The notes under the pieces: generated by a model | What the model was told of the DNA's origin: nothing | The model's input: only the letters and a program-made list of their open reading frames with translations | Database searches by the model: none | Shown here: in pieces, positions 1 through 5,857 of the stretch | Numbering within the stretch: the first letter of the stretch is position 1 | Layout: each line of letters starts with the position of its first letter | Made by a program: the position numbers and the translations under genes | Assembly: GCA_020851615.1 (NCBI GenBank) | Contig: JADZCL010000069.1 | Location: forward strand, 1-5,857 | DNA length: 5,857 nt | Direction: 5' to 3' | DNA from: Rubrivivax sp. | GTDB taxonomy: Bacteria > Pseudomonadota > Gammaproteobacteria > Burkholderiales > Burkholderiaceae_C

Positions 1-290
1 ACCTCGTTGAAGACCAGATCCCCATAGGCGTACAGTGCCATGATGATCCGCCACTCGGGCATCTGGATGTTGAAGCGCGATTCGAACAGGCGCCCGATCG
101 ACTGCGACACCCGGTTGGCCACCACCGAGAGCTTGTAAGGGATGAAATCCTCGAGCCTGCCCATGGGCCCCAGATTGGCGCGCATGATGGCCACGCGGCG
201 CGGGGCAGGCACCTCGCGGACCCCTCGTGCGGCCTTGGTGGCAGTGGCCTTGGTGGGAGCGCTGCGGGCGATCTTGGCGGGGGGTGGCAC
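1..290 (-). CDS. MarR-family transcriptional regulator, N-terminal part (C-terminus outside window)
   Basis: Predicted DNA-binding repressor, probably ligand-responsive. The 96 visible residues end within the winged helix-turn-helix domain. Residues 46-86 (LEDFIPYKLSVVANRVSQSI, then a stretch containing PEWRIIMAL) match the first helices of MarR proteins: dimerisation helix 1, then the 'PEWR' helix that begins the DNA-binding domain. The recognition helix and wing lie beyond position 1. The GTG start at 290 is chosen because GGAG (304-301) and AAGGA (297-293) precede it on the minus strand. An internal ATG at 185 (Met36) would give a start closer to the usual family length but has no visible ribosome binding site. 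With the GTG start, the protein carries a basic Ala/Lys/Pro-rich tail of about 45 residues before the fold. It is divergent from the operon starting at 520 and shares its control region, so it most likely represses that operon and itself. Family assignment is firm; target and ligand are inference. Confidence 0.88.
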   Translation of the reverse strand, partial: MPPPAKIARSAPTKATATKAARGVREVPAPRRVAIMRANLGPMGRLEDFIPYKLSVVANRVSQSIGRLFESRFNIQMPEWRIIMALYAYGDLVFNE

Positions 291-341
291 GATCCTTCTT
301 CTCCGGCTGCGGCCCGGTGCAGTGTAGTCGCAGGACACACG

Positions 342-356
342 CTTGTTGACAACGAA
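342..356 (+). promoter_or_regulatory. Putative MarR operator, copy 1 (regulator-proximal)
   Basis: The 15-mer CTTGTTGACAACGAA is present here and identically at 394-408. Its core is the perfect 9-bp palindrome GTTG-A-CAAC (345-353), with one further matched pair (T343/A355) outside a mismatch. It sits between the divergent regulator and the aldehyde dehydrogenase operon, 52 bp from copy 2. Short palindromes in such a region are typical MarR binding sites. Binding by the adjacent regulator is inferred. The site lies about 50 bp upstream of the regulator's start codon, where binding could block that promoter. Confidence 0.62.
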
Positions 357-393
357 TCCGTCTGGCGAACGTGGGAGTGGGGTCGGGTGAATA

Positions 394-408
394 CTTGTTG
401 ACAACGAA
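394..408 (+). promoter_or_regulatory. Putative MarR operator, copy 2 (overlaps operon -35 box)
   Basis: Exact second copy of the 15-bp element, with the GTTG-A-CAAC core at 397-405. The core contains TTGACA (398-403), a consensus sigma70 -35 hexamer, so a protein bound here would compete directly with RNA polymerase at the operon promoter. The 52-bp offset from copy 1 is close to five turns of B-DNA, placing both sites on the same face of the helix. The repeat and palindrome are seen directly; the operator role is inferred. Confidence 0.65.
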
Positions 409-426
409 ACAAATCAACCCGAATAT
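398..426 (+). promoter_or_regulatory. Candidate sigma70 promoter of the aldehyde dehydrogenase operon
   Basis: TTGACA (398-403) matches the -35 consensus exactly. A 17-bp spacer separates it from GAATAT (421-426), a weak -10 that matches TATAAT at three of six positions. The stretch around 391-430 is distinctly AT-richer than its surroundings, as expected for a promoter in a GC-rich genome. Transcription would start near 433, giving a leader of about 87 nt. The -35 lies inside the putative operator, which predicts repression by steric exclusion. Confidence 0.5.
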
Positions 427-519
427 GTTCCATCCGCCGCGGCGTGCGTCGCCTGGCGGTCCAGGCCGACCCGCAGCCCACCCCCGGAGTCGTCCACGAA
501 CCCTTCATCGAGGCCGCCA
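427..519 (+). other. Untranslated leader of the operon
   Basis: The region between the candidate promoter and the first gene is GC-rich. It holds an 8-bp palindrome, GCCGCGGC (436-443), and a ribosome binding site, GAGG (510-513), 6 nt before the ATG at 520. I see no riboswitch-like fold, terminator hairpin or convincing leader peptide. A GTG-initiated frame from 444 runs into the dehydrogenase gene in another reading frame and looks like a chance opening caused by high GC. Confidence 0.4.
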
Positions 520-1959
520 ATGAGCTATCCCGCCAGTCGTCTGTACATCGACGGCCAGTTCGTCGAGGGCCGTTCAGCGCAGCGCGTGCAGGTGCGCAAC
601 CCGGCCGACGGCAGCGTGCTGGCCGAATATGCCGGTGCTGGCCCTGCCGACCTGCAGGCTGCCCTGGACGCCGCGGGGCGCGGCTTTGCAAGCTGGTCGC
701 GCCAGCTGCCGCTGGAGCGCTTTCGCGTCATCACGCGCGCCACGGCGTTGCTGCGCGAGCGTGCCGCGGCAATCGCGCATGTCCTCACGCTCGAGCAGGG
801 CAAGCCTTTGCCCGAGGCCTTGCGCGAGGTGCAGCTGGCGGCCGACATCATCGACTTCCTCGCCGAAGAGGCCAAGCGCCTGGCCGCGCGCGGCGTACCG
901 CCGCGCCTGCCTGGCGTCGCCAGCCAGACCGTGTTGCGCGTGCCGGTCGGCCCGGTGGCCGCGTTCACGCCCTGGAACTTCCCCGCCAACCTGCCCGCGC
1001 GCAAGCTGGGTGGGGCATTGGCCGCGGGCTGCAGCGTGATCATCAAGCCCGACGAACAGGTGGCAGCCACCTGCCTCGAAATGGCCAGGGCCTTCCATGA
1101 CGCGGGTCTGCCCAAGGGCGCCCTGGGCGTGGTGATGGGCAATCCGGCGGAGATCTCGTCGACACTGATCGCCAGTCCGGTGATCGCCAAGGTCTCGTTC
1201 ACGGGTTCGGTGCCCGTGGGCAAGCAGCTCGGCGAACTCGCGGCACGCCACATGAAGCGCTACACGGCCGAGCTGGGCGGCCACGCGCCGGTGATCGTGT
1301 GCGGCGATGCCGACATCGCCGCGGCGGTGAAGCTGGCCGTACAGGCCAAGTTCCGCAATGCGGGTCAGGTCTGCGCGTCACCGGTCCGCTTTCTGGTGCA
1401 GCGGGCACGGCTGGACGAATTCCGCGCCGGCTTCGTCGCCGGTGCGCAGGCGCTGGTGCTGGGCAACGGCCTGGCCGAAGGCACGCAGGTCGGCCCGCTG
1501 ATCCACGAACGGCGCTGCACGCAGATGCAGGTCCTGGTCGACGATGCGCTCGAGCATGGCGCCGAGCTGCTGTGCGGCGGCCAGCGCCTGGCGCGGCCGG
1601 GCTGGTTCTACCCGCCGACGATCATCGAGGACGCGCCGCCCGAGTGCATGCTGCAGCAGCAGGAGCCCTTCGGCCCGATCGGGCTGCTGGATGCCTTCGA
1701 CACGCTCGACGAGGCGATCACTCGCGCCAATGCGCTGCCCTATGGCCTGGCGGCCTACGGGTTCACCCGGGATCTGGCCACCGCGCACCGCCTGAGCCAG
1801 GAGCTGCAGGCCGGGATGGTGGGCATCAACCACTTCGGCATCTCGCAGCCGGAGACTCCCTTTGGCGGGATCAAGGACAGCGGCTACGGACACGAGAGTG
1901 GGCTGGAAGGCCTGCTCGGCTGCACCGAGATCAAGCTCGTGAGCGTGGCCCTGTCATGA
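520..1959 (+). CDS. NAD(P)-dependent aldehyde dehydrogenase, succinate-semialdehyde dehydrogenase-like
   Basis: Oxidises an aldehyde, probably a semialdehyde, to the carboxylic acid in the cytoplasm. The 479-residue length is normal for the ALDH superfamily and all catalytic elements are present: the oxyanion Asn153 in PWNFP (151-155), cofactor-ribose Lys176 in IIKP, the Rossmann motif FTGSVPVG (227-234), general base Glu251 in ELGG, nucleophile Cys285 in NAGQVCASPVRF (280-291), and Glu382 in EPFGP (382-386). The overall pattern and the GQVC-x-SP-x-RF active-site strand resemble SSADH-like enzymes of proteobacteria. The CxC redox pair known from some SSADHs is absent, since Ser287 occupies the second position. 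The ATG at 520 is the first start in frame and has GAGG 6 nt upstream. It is the first gene of the operon, and its stop overlaps the next start (ATGA, 1956-1959). It would naturally oxidise the aldehyde made by the downstream transaminases. Superfamily certain; succinate semialdehyde as substrate is a guess by similarity. Confidence 0.93.
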   Translation: MSYPASRLYIDGQFVEGRSAQRVQVRNPADGSVLAEYAGAGPADLQAALDAAGRGFASWSRQLPLERFRVITRATALLRERAAAIAHVLTLEQGKPLPEALREVQLAADIIDFLAEEAKRLAARGVPPRLPGVASQTVLRVPVGPVAAFTPWNFPANLPARKLGGALAAGCSVIIKPDEQVAATCLEMARAFHDAGLPKGALGVVMGNPAEISSTLIASPVIAKVSFTGSVPVGKQLGELAARHMKRYTAELGGHAPVIVCGDADIAAAVKLAVQAKFRNAGQVCASPVRFLVQRARLDEFRAGFVAGAQALVLGNGLAEGTQVGPLIHERRCTQMQVLVDDALEHGAELLCGGQRLARPGWFYPPTIIEDAPPECMLQQQEPFGPIGLLDAFDTLDEAITRANALPYGLAAYGFTRDLATAHRLSQELQAGMVGINHFGISQPETPFGGIKDSGYGHESGLEGLLGCTEIKLVSVALS

Positions 1960-2630
1960 GCATCCGCACCACTACACCGCAGGCGCTGCTGCTGGACTTC
2001 GGCAGCGTGATCAGTGTCTCGATGTTCGAGCGCCACCGCCAGACCGAGGCCGACCTGGGCCTGCCCGCGGGCAGCCTGACCTGGCTGGGCCCGATCGCGC
2101 CCGAGACCGACGCGCTCTGGCGCACGATGCAGCACGACGAGATCACCGAGCGCGACTACTGGGCACAGCGCGCGCGCGAGATCGGCGAGGCATCTGGCAA
2201 CCCGGGCTGGGACATGCTGGCCATGCTCACCCGGCTGCGCCACACCGACCCCAACGCCGTCGTGCGCCCGGAGATGCGCCAGCTCATCCTGCGCGCACGT
2301 GCCAAGGGCCTCAAGGTCGGCATCCTCAGCAACGAGCTCGAGCTCTTCAACGGCCGCGACTTCCTCTCGCGCATGGACGTGCTGCGCGAGATGGATGTCG
2401 TCGTCGACGCCACGCACACGCACATCCTCAAGCCCGATCCGCGCGCCTACGCGCTGGGCGTGCAGGGCCTGGGCGTGCCGGCCGAGCGCATCCTGTTCGT
2501 CGACGACCAGTTCCGCAACATCGCCGGTGGGCAGCGGGCGGGTCTGCAGACCCAGTTCTTCGATCTGCGCGATGTCGACGGCACGCTGGCTGCGATCGCG
2601 GCGCGTCTGCGCATCACCCTGGAGGATTGA
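1956..2630 (+). CDS. HAD-superfamily hydrolase (subfamily IA-like)
   Basis: A 224-residue cytoplasmic protein with the four HAD motifs in order. Motif I is LLLDFGSVIS (11-20) with nucleophile Asp14. Motif II is VGILSNE (121-127) with Ser125. Motif III is ILKPDP (157-162) with Lys159. Motif IV is ILFVDDQFRNI (179-189) with Asp183/Asp184. Residues 21-100 or so form the helical cap insertion of subfamily I. The residue two after the nucleophile is Gly16, not the general-acid Asp of classical phosphatases. The same DxG pattern occurs in YihX-type sugar phosphatases and in the phosphatase-like domain of epoxide hydrolases, so activity is not excluded. The start ATG overlaps the stop of the dehydrogenase gene and has no good ribosome binding site, suggesting translational coupling. 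Substrate unknown: phosphate ester hydrolysis is the default guess, a dehalogenase-like reaction is less likely. Confidence 0.88.
   Translation: MSIRTTTPQALLLDFGSVISVSMFERHRQTEADLGLPAGSLTWLGPIAPETDALWRTMQHDEITERDYWAQRAREIGEASGNPGWDMLAMLTRLRHTDPNAVVRPEMRQLILRARAKGLKVGILSNELELFNGRDFLSRMDVLREMDVVVDATHTHILKPDPRAYALGVQGLGVPAERILFVDDQFRNIAGGQRAGLQTQFFDLRDVDGTLAAIAARLRITLED
2621..2625 (+). promoter_or_regulatory. Ribosome binding site deciding the transaminase start
   Basis: GGAGG, a full Shine-Dalgarno core embedded in the last codons of the HAD gene, lies 7 nt before the ATG at 2633. This favours that ATG over the in-frame TTG at 2627 and the ATG at 2642. Confidence 0.75.
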
Positions 2631-2632
2631 CC

Positions 2633-4000
2633 ATGTCACGCATGAGCAAGGACGAGCTGAAGGCCGCCAATGCGAAGTACCTGTGGCACCCGATGGCGCA
2701 CCCCCAGGGCATGCGCGAGCAGCCGCCGGACATCATCGAGCGCGGCGAGGGCAGCTGGATCTGGGACATCGACGGCCACAAGATGGTGGACGGCGTGGGT
2801 GGGCTCTGGAGCGCCAACCTCGGCTTCGGGCGGCGCGAGATCCGTGACGCCATCGTGGCCCAGCTCGACGAGCTGGCCTTCTACAACACCTTCCGGGGCA
2901 CCACGCATCCGCGCGCGATCGAGCTGTCGACACGCCTGGTCAAGCTGATGGAGCCCGACGGCGTGGCCGCGGTGCTGCTGGGCAACGGCGGCTCGGACGC
3001 GGTCGAGACGGCGCTCAAGGTTGCGCGCCAGTACTGGAAGCTGCAGGGGCAGGCCGACCGCGTCAAGTTCATCGCGCTGCGCCAGGGCTATCACGGCGTG
3101 CACTTCGGCGGCGCCAGCGTCAACGGCAACACCAACTTCCGCCGCGCCTACGAGCCGCTGCTGCCGGGTTGCTTCCACGTCGACACGCCCTGGCTCTACC
3201 GCAACCCCTACACCGACAATCCCGAGCGGCTGGCCGAGATCTGCGCCGAACTGCTGGACCGCGAGATCACCTTCCAGAGCGCGGACACCGTCGCGGCCTT
3301 CATCGCCGAGCCGGTGCAGGGCGCCGGCGGCGTGATCGTGCCGCCGCCCAACTACTGGCCGCTGATCCGCAAGGTCTGCGACAAGCACGGCGTGCTGCTG
3401 ATCGCAGACGAGGTCGTCACCGGCTTTGGCCGCACGGGACACTGGTTCGGCACGCGCATGTGGGGCGTCAAGGCCGACCTCTGGTGCCTGGCCAAGGGCG
3501 TCTCGGCGGGCTACCTGCCGCTTGGGGTGACGGCCGTCGGCACGCGCGTGGCCGAAGGCTTCATGAAGGGCGATGCCAGCCTGGGTTCGATCGGCCACGG
3601 CTACACCTACAGCGGTCACCCGGTGGCTGCGGCTGCGGGCCTTGCCACCCTGGACATCCTCGAGCGTGAAGACGTCGTCGGCAATGCCGCCCGCCAGGGC
3701 GAGCATCTGATGGCACGGCTGCGCGACCTCGCCAGCCGCTCGCGCCTGATCGGCGACGTGCGTGGCGTCGGCCTCATGGCCTGCCTGGAACTGGTGGCCG
3801 ATCAAGGCAGGAAGACGCCGCTGCCGCGCGGGGCCAAGGAGATCGGCGCCATCGCGCGCAGCGCGTATCGGCGCGGCGCCATGGTGCGCACCTCGGGGGC
3901 CAACATCATCCTGTCGCCGGCACTGACGATCGCCCGCACCGAGATCGACCACCTCTGCGATGCGCTGGACGGTGCGGTCGCCGAGATCGAAGGGCGCTGA
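2633..4000 (+). CDS. Class III omega-aminotransferase (taurine/beta-alanine/putrescine:pyruvate type)
   Basis: PLP-dependent transaminase that moves an amino group from a terminal or non-alpha amine to a keto acid, probably pyruvate, releasing an aldehyde or ketone. From the ATG at 2633 it has 455 residues, normal for the family. Visible elements are the N-terminal LWHPMAHP (18-25), active-site Trp59 in GGLWSANLGFG (56-66), the PLP phosphate loop GNGGSD (117-122), Tyr153 stacking on PLP in QGYHG, Glu226 in AEPVQGAGG, PLP-nitrogen Asp259 in IADEVVTGFGRTG, Schiff-base Lys288 in LAKGVSAGYLPLG, and Thr325 in HGYTYSGHP. Arg419 in MVRTSG aligns by eye with the 'flipping' arginine that accommodates substrate carboxylates in omega-transaminases. 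The gene begins 2 nt after the HAD stop, with GGAGG placed ideally. Its aldehyde product would suit the dehydrogenase encoded first in the operon. The exact amine (taurine, beta-alanine, polyamine or other) cannot be assigned. Confidence 0.93.
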   Translation: MSRMSKDELKAANAKYLWHPMAHPQGMREQPPDIIERGEGSWIWDIDGHKMVDGVGGLWSANLGFGRREIRDAIVAQLDELAFYNTFRGTTHPRAIELSTRLVKLMEPDGVAAVLLGNGGSDAVETALKVARQYWKLQGQADRVKFIALRQGYHGVHFGGASVNGNTNFRRAYEPLLPGCFHVDTPWLYRNPYTDNPERLAEICAELLDREITFQSADTVAAFIAEPVQGAGGVIVPPPNYWPLIRKVCDKHGVLLIADEVVTGFGRTGHWFGTRMWGVKADLWCLAKGVSAGYLPLGVTAVGTRVAEGFMKGDASLGSIGHGYTYSGHPVAAAAGLATLDILEREDVVGNAARQGEHLMARLRDLASRSRLIGDVRGVGLMACLELVADQGRKTPLPRGAKEIGAIARSAYRRGAMVRTSGANIILSPALTIARTEIDHLCDALDGAVAEIEGR

Positions 4001-4021
4001 AGGCGCGCGGCGGGAGGGGCG

Positions 4022-5407
4022 ATGACCCGGCTGGACACACGGGCCCTGCAGGATGCGCTGGCGCGCGAGCAGGCGCGCTTTGCAAAGGCGCACCCCAACT
4101 CGCGCGCGGCCTATGCGGCTGGGCAGGCGCACTACCTCTATGGGGCGCCTTCGCACTGGATGCGGCGCTGGGCGGGGGGCTTTCCGCTGGCGGTGCGCTC
4201 GGCCCAGGGCGCACGGCTGCGCTGCGTCGACGGCCTGGACTATGTCGACTTCTGCCTTGGCGACACCGGCGGCATGTGTGGTCACGCCAACCCGGCGATC
4301 ACGCAGGCCGTGGCCGGGCAGCTTGCGCATGGCGCCACACTCATGCTGCCCACCGAGGCTGCGGCCTGGGTCGGTGAGGAACTGACGCGTCGCTTTGGCC
4401 TGCCCTACTGGGGCTTCACGACCTCGGCCAGCGACGCCAACCGCGCGGTGATCCGCATCGCGCGCATGATCAGCGGGCGCACCAAGGTGCTGGTCTTCGA
4501 TGGCTGCTACCACGGCTCGGTCGAGGAGGCGCACGTCGCGCTCGATCCGCAAGGCCGGGTCGTGCTGCGCAACGGCATCCACGCCAACGCGGTCGACCAC
4601 GCCAGGGTCTCCAAGGTCGTGCCCTACAACGACGTGGCGGCGTTGCGTGCGGCACTGGCACCGGGTGACGTCGCCTGCGTGCTGGCCGAGCCCTTCATGA
4701 CCAACTTCGGCATGTTCGAGCCGCTGCCGGACTTCCTGGCCGAGCTGCGGCGCGCCACGCGCGACACCGGCACGCTGCTTGTCTACGACGAAACGCACAC
4801 CTTCTCGAGTGGCCCGGGCGGCGTCACGGGGCGCGATCATCTGGACCCCGACTTCTTCGTCGTCGGCAAGGCGGTCGGTGGTGGCGTGCCGGTGGGCCTG
4901 TACGGGGCCAGCCAGGCGGTTGCCGAGCGGCTCTGGCAGGCCGTCCCCAAGGTCAACCCGGTCGAGGTGCGGCAGAGCGCGCACCTGGGCTTTGGCGGCA
5001 CGCTGGCGGGCAGCGCGCTGCAGGTGGCGGCGGTACGTGCCGTGCTTGGCGAGGTGCTGACGCCGCCGGCCTTTGCCCACATGACGCGGCTTGCGCACGA
5101 CCTGGCGCAGGCCTCGCGTGCGGTCATTGCCGAGCATGGCCTGCCGTGGTGTGTGGTGCAACTGGGCGCACGGCTGGAGACGATGTTCGTGGCCGATCCG
5201 CCGCGCAATGCCGCCGAGTTCCGCAGCAGCCGCAACGACGTGCTGGAATCGCTGCTGCACGTGTACTTCATGAACCGCGGCGTCCTCATCACGCCGTTCC
5301 ACTGCATGCTGCTGATGTGCCCCGCGACCACCGCTGACGACACGGCGCGCTGGCTCCAGGTGTTGCGCGAGTTCTGCGCCGAACTGACTGGCCGCGGCAG
5401 CGCATGA
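4022..5407 (+). CDS. Second class III aminotransferase, glutamate-1-semialdehyde-aminomutase-like branch
   Basis: PLP-dependent enzyme of fold type I, 461 residues. Features are an N-terminal RFAKAHPNSRAAY segment (19-31) and HYLYGAPSHW (37-46) typical of GSA-aminomutase-like transaminases, DFCLGDTGGMCGH (76-88), PLP phosphate loop TTSASDAN (133-140), CYHG (162-165) with Tyr163, Glu223 in AEPF, PLP-nitrogen Asp256 in VYDETHTF, Schiff-base Lys283 in VGKAVGGGVPVGLYG, and Thr327 in FGGTLAG. The phosphate loop differs from the common NSGTEAN of the branch. It is unlikely to be the haem-pathway HemL: the sequence is divergent and the context is catabolic. This branch also contains beta-amino-acid (beta-phenylalanine) transaminases of Variovorax, so a beta-amino acid or similar donor is plausible. 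The start has GGGAGGGG (4012-4019) just upstream, 21 nt after the previous stop. The 3' end overlaps the SDR start (ATGA, 5404-5407). Family firm; substrate unknown, and a mutase or racemase reaction cannot be excluded. Confidence 0.88.
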   Translation: MTRLDTRALQDALAREQARFAKAHPNSRAAYAAGQAHYLYGAPSHWMRRWAGGFPLAVRSAQGARLRCVDGLDYVDFCLGDTGGMCGHANPAITQAVAGQLAHGATLMLPTEAAAWVGEELTRRFGLPYWGFTTSASDANRAVIRIARMISGRTKVLVFDGCYHGSVEEAHVALDPQGRVVLRNGIHANAVDHARVSKVVPYNDVAALRAALAPGDVACVLAEPFMTNFGMFEPLPDFLAELRRATRDTGTLLVYDETHTFSSGPGGVTGRDHLDPDFFVVGKAVGGGVPVGLYGASQAVAERLWQAVPKVNPVEVRQSAHLGFGGTLAGSALQVAAVRAVLGEVLTPPAFAHMTRLAHDLAQASRAVIAEHGLPWCVVQLGARLETMFVADPPRNAAEFRSSRNDVLESLLHVYFMNRGVLITPFHCMLLMCPATTADDTARWLQVLREFCAELTGRGSA

Positions 5408-5857
5408 AGGCTTTCCGCCTCGACGGCAAGGTCGCGCTGGTCACCGGCGCGGGGCGCGGCATCGGCGCGGCCATCGCCACCCGGCTGGCCGAGGCGGGCG
5501 CAGCGGTGATGCTGGCCAACCGCACCGTGGACGCCGCCGAAGCCGTGGCGCAAGGGCTGTGCGAGCGGGGCCTGCGCGCGCAGGCGATCGCGTTCACGGC
5601 GGATGAAGCGGGGTGCCGCGCAGTCGTTGCGCAGACGCTTGCGGCCTGGGGCGGGCTGCAGGTCCTCGTGCACAACGCGGGCGGCTGCCCCTGGGCAGGC
5701 CTGGACGCGCTGGACGCGGCGACCCTGCGCCAGACGCTGGCCCTCAATCTGGAGAGCTGCTTCTGGTTGACGCAGGCTGCATTGCCCGCGCTTGGCGCAC
5801 GGGGCGGGCGCATCGTCGTCACCTCGTCGGTCACGGGGCCGCGCGTGGCGATGCTCG
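5404..5857 (+). CDS. Short-chain dehydrogenase/reductase, N-terminal part (truncated by window end)
   Basis: NAD(P)-dependent oxidoreductase of the classical SDR family, interconverting an alcohol and a ketone or aldehyde. The 151 visible residues show the dinucleotide-binding motif VTGAGRGIG (13-21), HNAGG (90-94, a variant of NNAG), the tetrad Asn115 in LALNLES, and the catalytic Ser region VVTSSV (138-143). The YxxxK active site should follow just beyond the window; classical SDRs are about 250 residues. The segment after strand beta-2 reads LANR (37-40), with Asn39 and Arg40 where NAD-specific enzymes often have Asp, which leans toward NADP(H). The ATG overlaps the preceding stop codon (ATGA) and lacks a strong ribosome binding site, so translation is probably coupled to the second transaminase. 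Its position suggests it handles a carbonyl product or hydroxyl precursor of the transaminase substrate. The specific substrate is unknown. Confidence 0.92.
   Translation, partial: MKAFRLDGKVALVTGAGRGIGAAIATRLAEAGAAVMLANRTVDAAEAVAQGLCERGLRAQAIAFTADEAGCRAVVAQTLAAWGGLQVLVHNAGGCPWAGLDALDAATLRQTLALNLESCFWLTQAALPALGARGGRIVVTSSVTGPRVAML

Noticed and set aside
142..327. A short plus-strand frame opposite the MarR gene
   Set aside because: It is antisense to a segment that clearly encodes a MarR domain and shows no domain of its own.
321..352. Possible minus-strand promoter for the regulator (TTGTCA at 352-347 with TACACT at 326-321)
   Set aside because: The 20-bp spacer is too long and alternatives at 17-18 bp have poor -10 matches. 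A promoter must exist in this region, but I cannot place it.
444..1100. A GTG-initiated open frame beginning in the operon leader
   Set aside because: It has no clear ribosome binding site, low-complexity Arg/Ala/Gly composition and overlaps the dehydrogenase in another frame. A leader peptide role has no support.
1299..2630. A 443-codon frame that would fuse a long Arg/Gly/Ala-rich segment to the HAD protein
   Set aside because: The part before 1956 is an out-of-frame reading of the aldehyde dehydrogenase gene. The HAD fold starts right at the ATG at 1956, which overlaps the previous stop as in a coupled operon.
4001..4021. The 21-nt gap between the transaminase genes as a terminator or internal promoter
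   Set aside because: It is too short, has no hairpin followed by T-run and no promoter-like hexamers. It holds only the ribosome binding site for the next gene.
2636..5302. An 888-codon open frame on the minus strand opposite the two transaminase genes
   Set aside because: Its translation is rich in Arg, His, Gln, Ala and Gly without recognisable domains, and it lies antisense to two intact genes with complete catalytic motifs. Long antisense frames are expected in very GC-rich genomes.

Overview
The window is very GC-rich and densely coding, with the codon use and protein character of a betaproteobacterium. Order Burkholderiales is my best guess, by inference only. It holds a divergently transcribed regulator and a five-gene catabolic-looking operon that runs off the right edge. 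I see no RNA genes, insertion sequences, CRISPR arrays or terminators.

Left edge (1-290, minus strand): the N-terminal part of a MarR-family transcriptional regulator. Middle (291-519): a divergent control region. It carries two exact copies of a 15-bp element with a GTTG-A-CAAC palindromic core, 52 bp apart (about five helical turns). The copy nearer the operon contains a consensus -35 box (TTGACA), followed 17 bp later by a weak -10 (GAATAT). This is the expected layout for a MarR repressor controlling its own gene and the divergent operon.

Right (520-5857, plus strand): (1) a succinate-semialdehyde-dehydrogenase-like NAD(P)-dependent aldehyde dehydrogenase; (2) a HAD-superfamily hydrolase; (3) a class III omega-aminotransferase of the taurine/beta-alanine/putrescine:pyruvate type; (4) a second class III aminotransferase from the different, glutamate-1-semialdehyde-aminomutase-like branch; (5) the N-terminal 151 residues of a classical short-chain dehydrogenase/reductase. 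The junctions are a 4-bp ATGA overlap, a 2-nt gap, a 21-nt gap and another 4-bp ATGA overlap, so the five genes are almost certainly one translationally coupled transcript.

Taken together this looks like an inducible pathway for an amine or non-alpha amino acid. One or both transaminases would make a carbonyl compound, the aldehyde dehydrogenase would oxidise a semialdehyde to an acid, and the SDR would interconvert a ketone or aldehyde and an alcohol. The HAD enzyme would remove a phosphate or act on another leaving group. The substrate cannot be read from the sequence. The most unusual aspects are two unrelated-branch class III transaminases side by side with a HAD hydrolase, the atypical PLP-phosphate-loop sequence of the second transaminase, and the paired operator.
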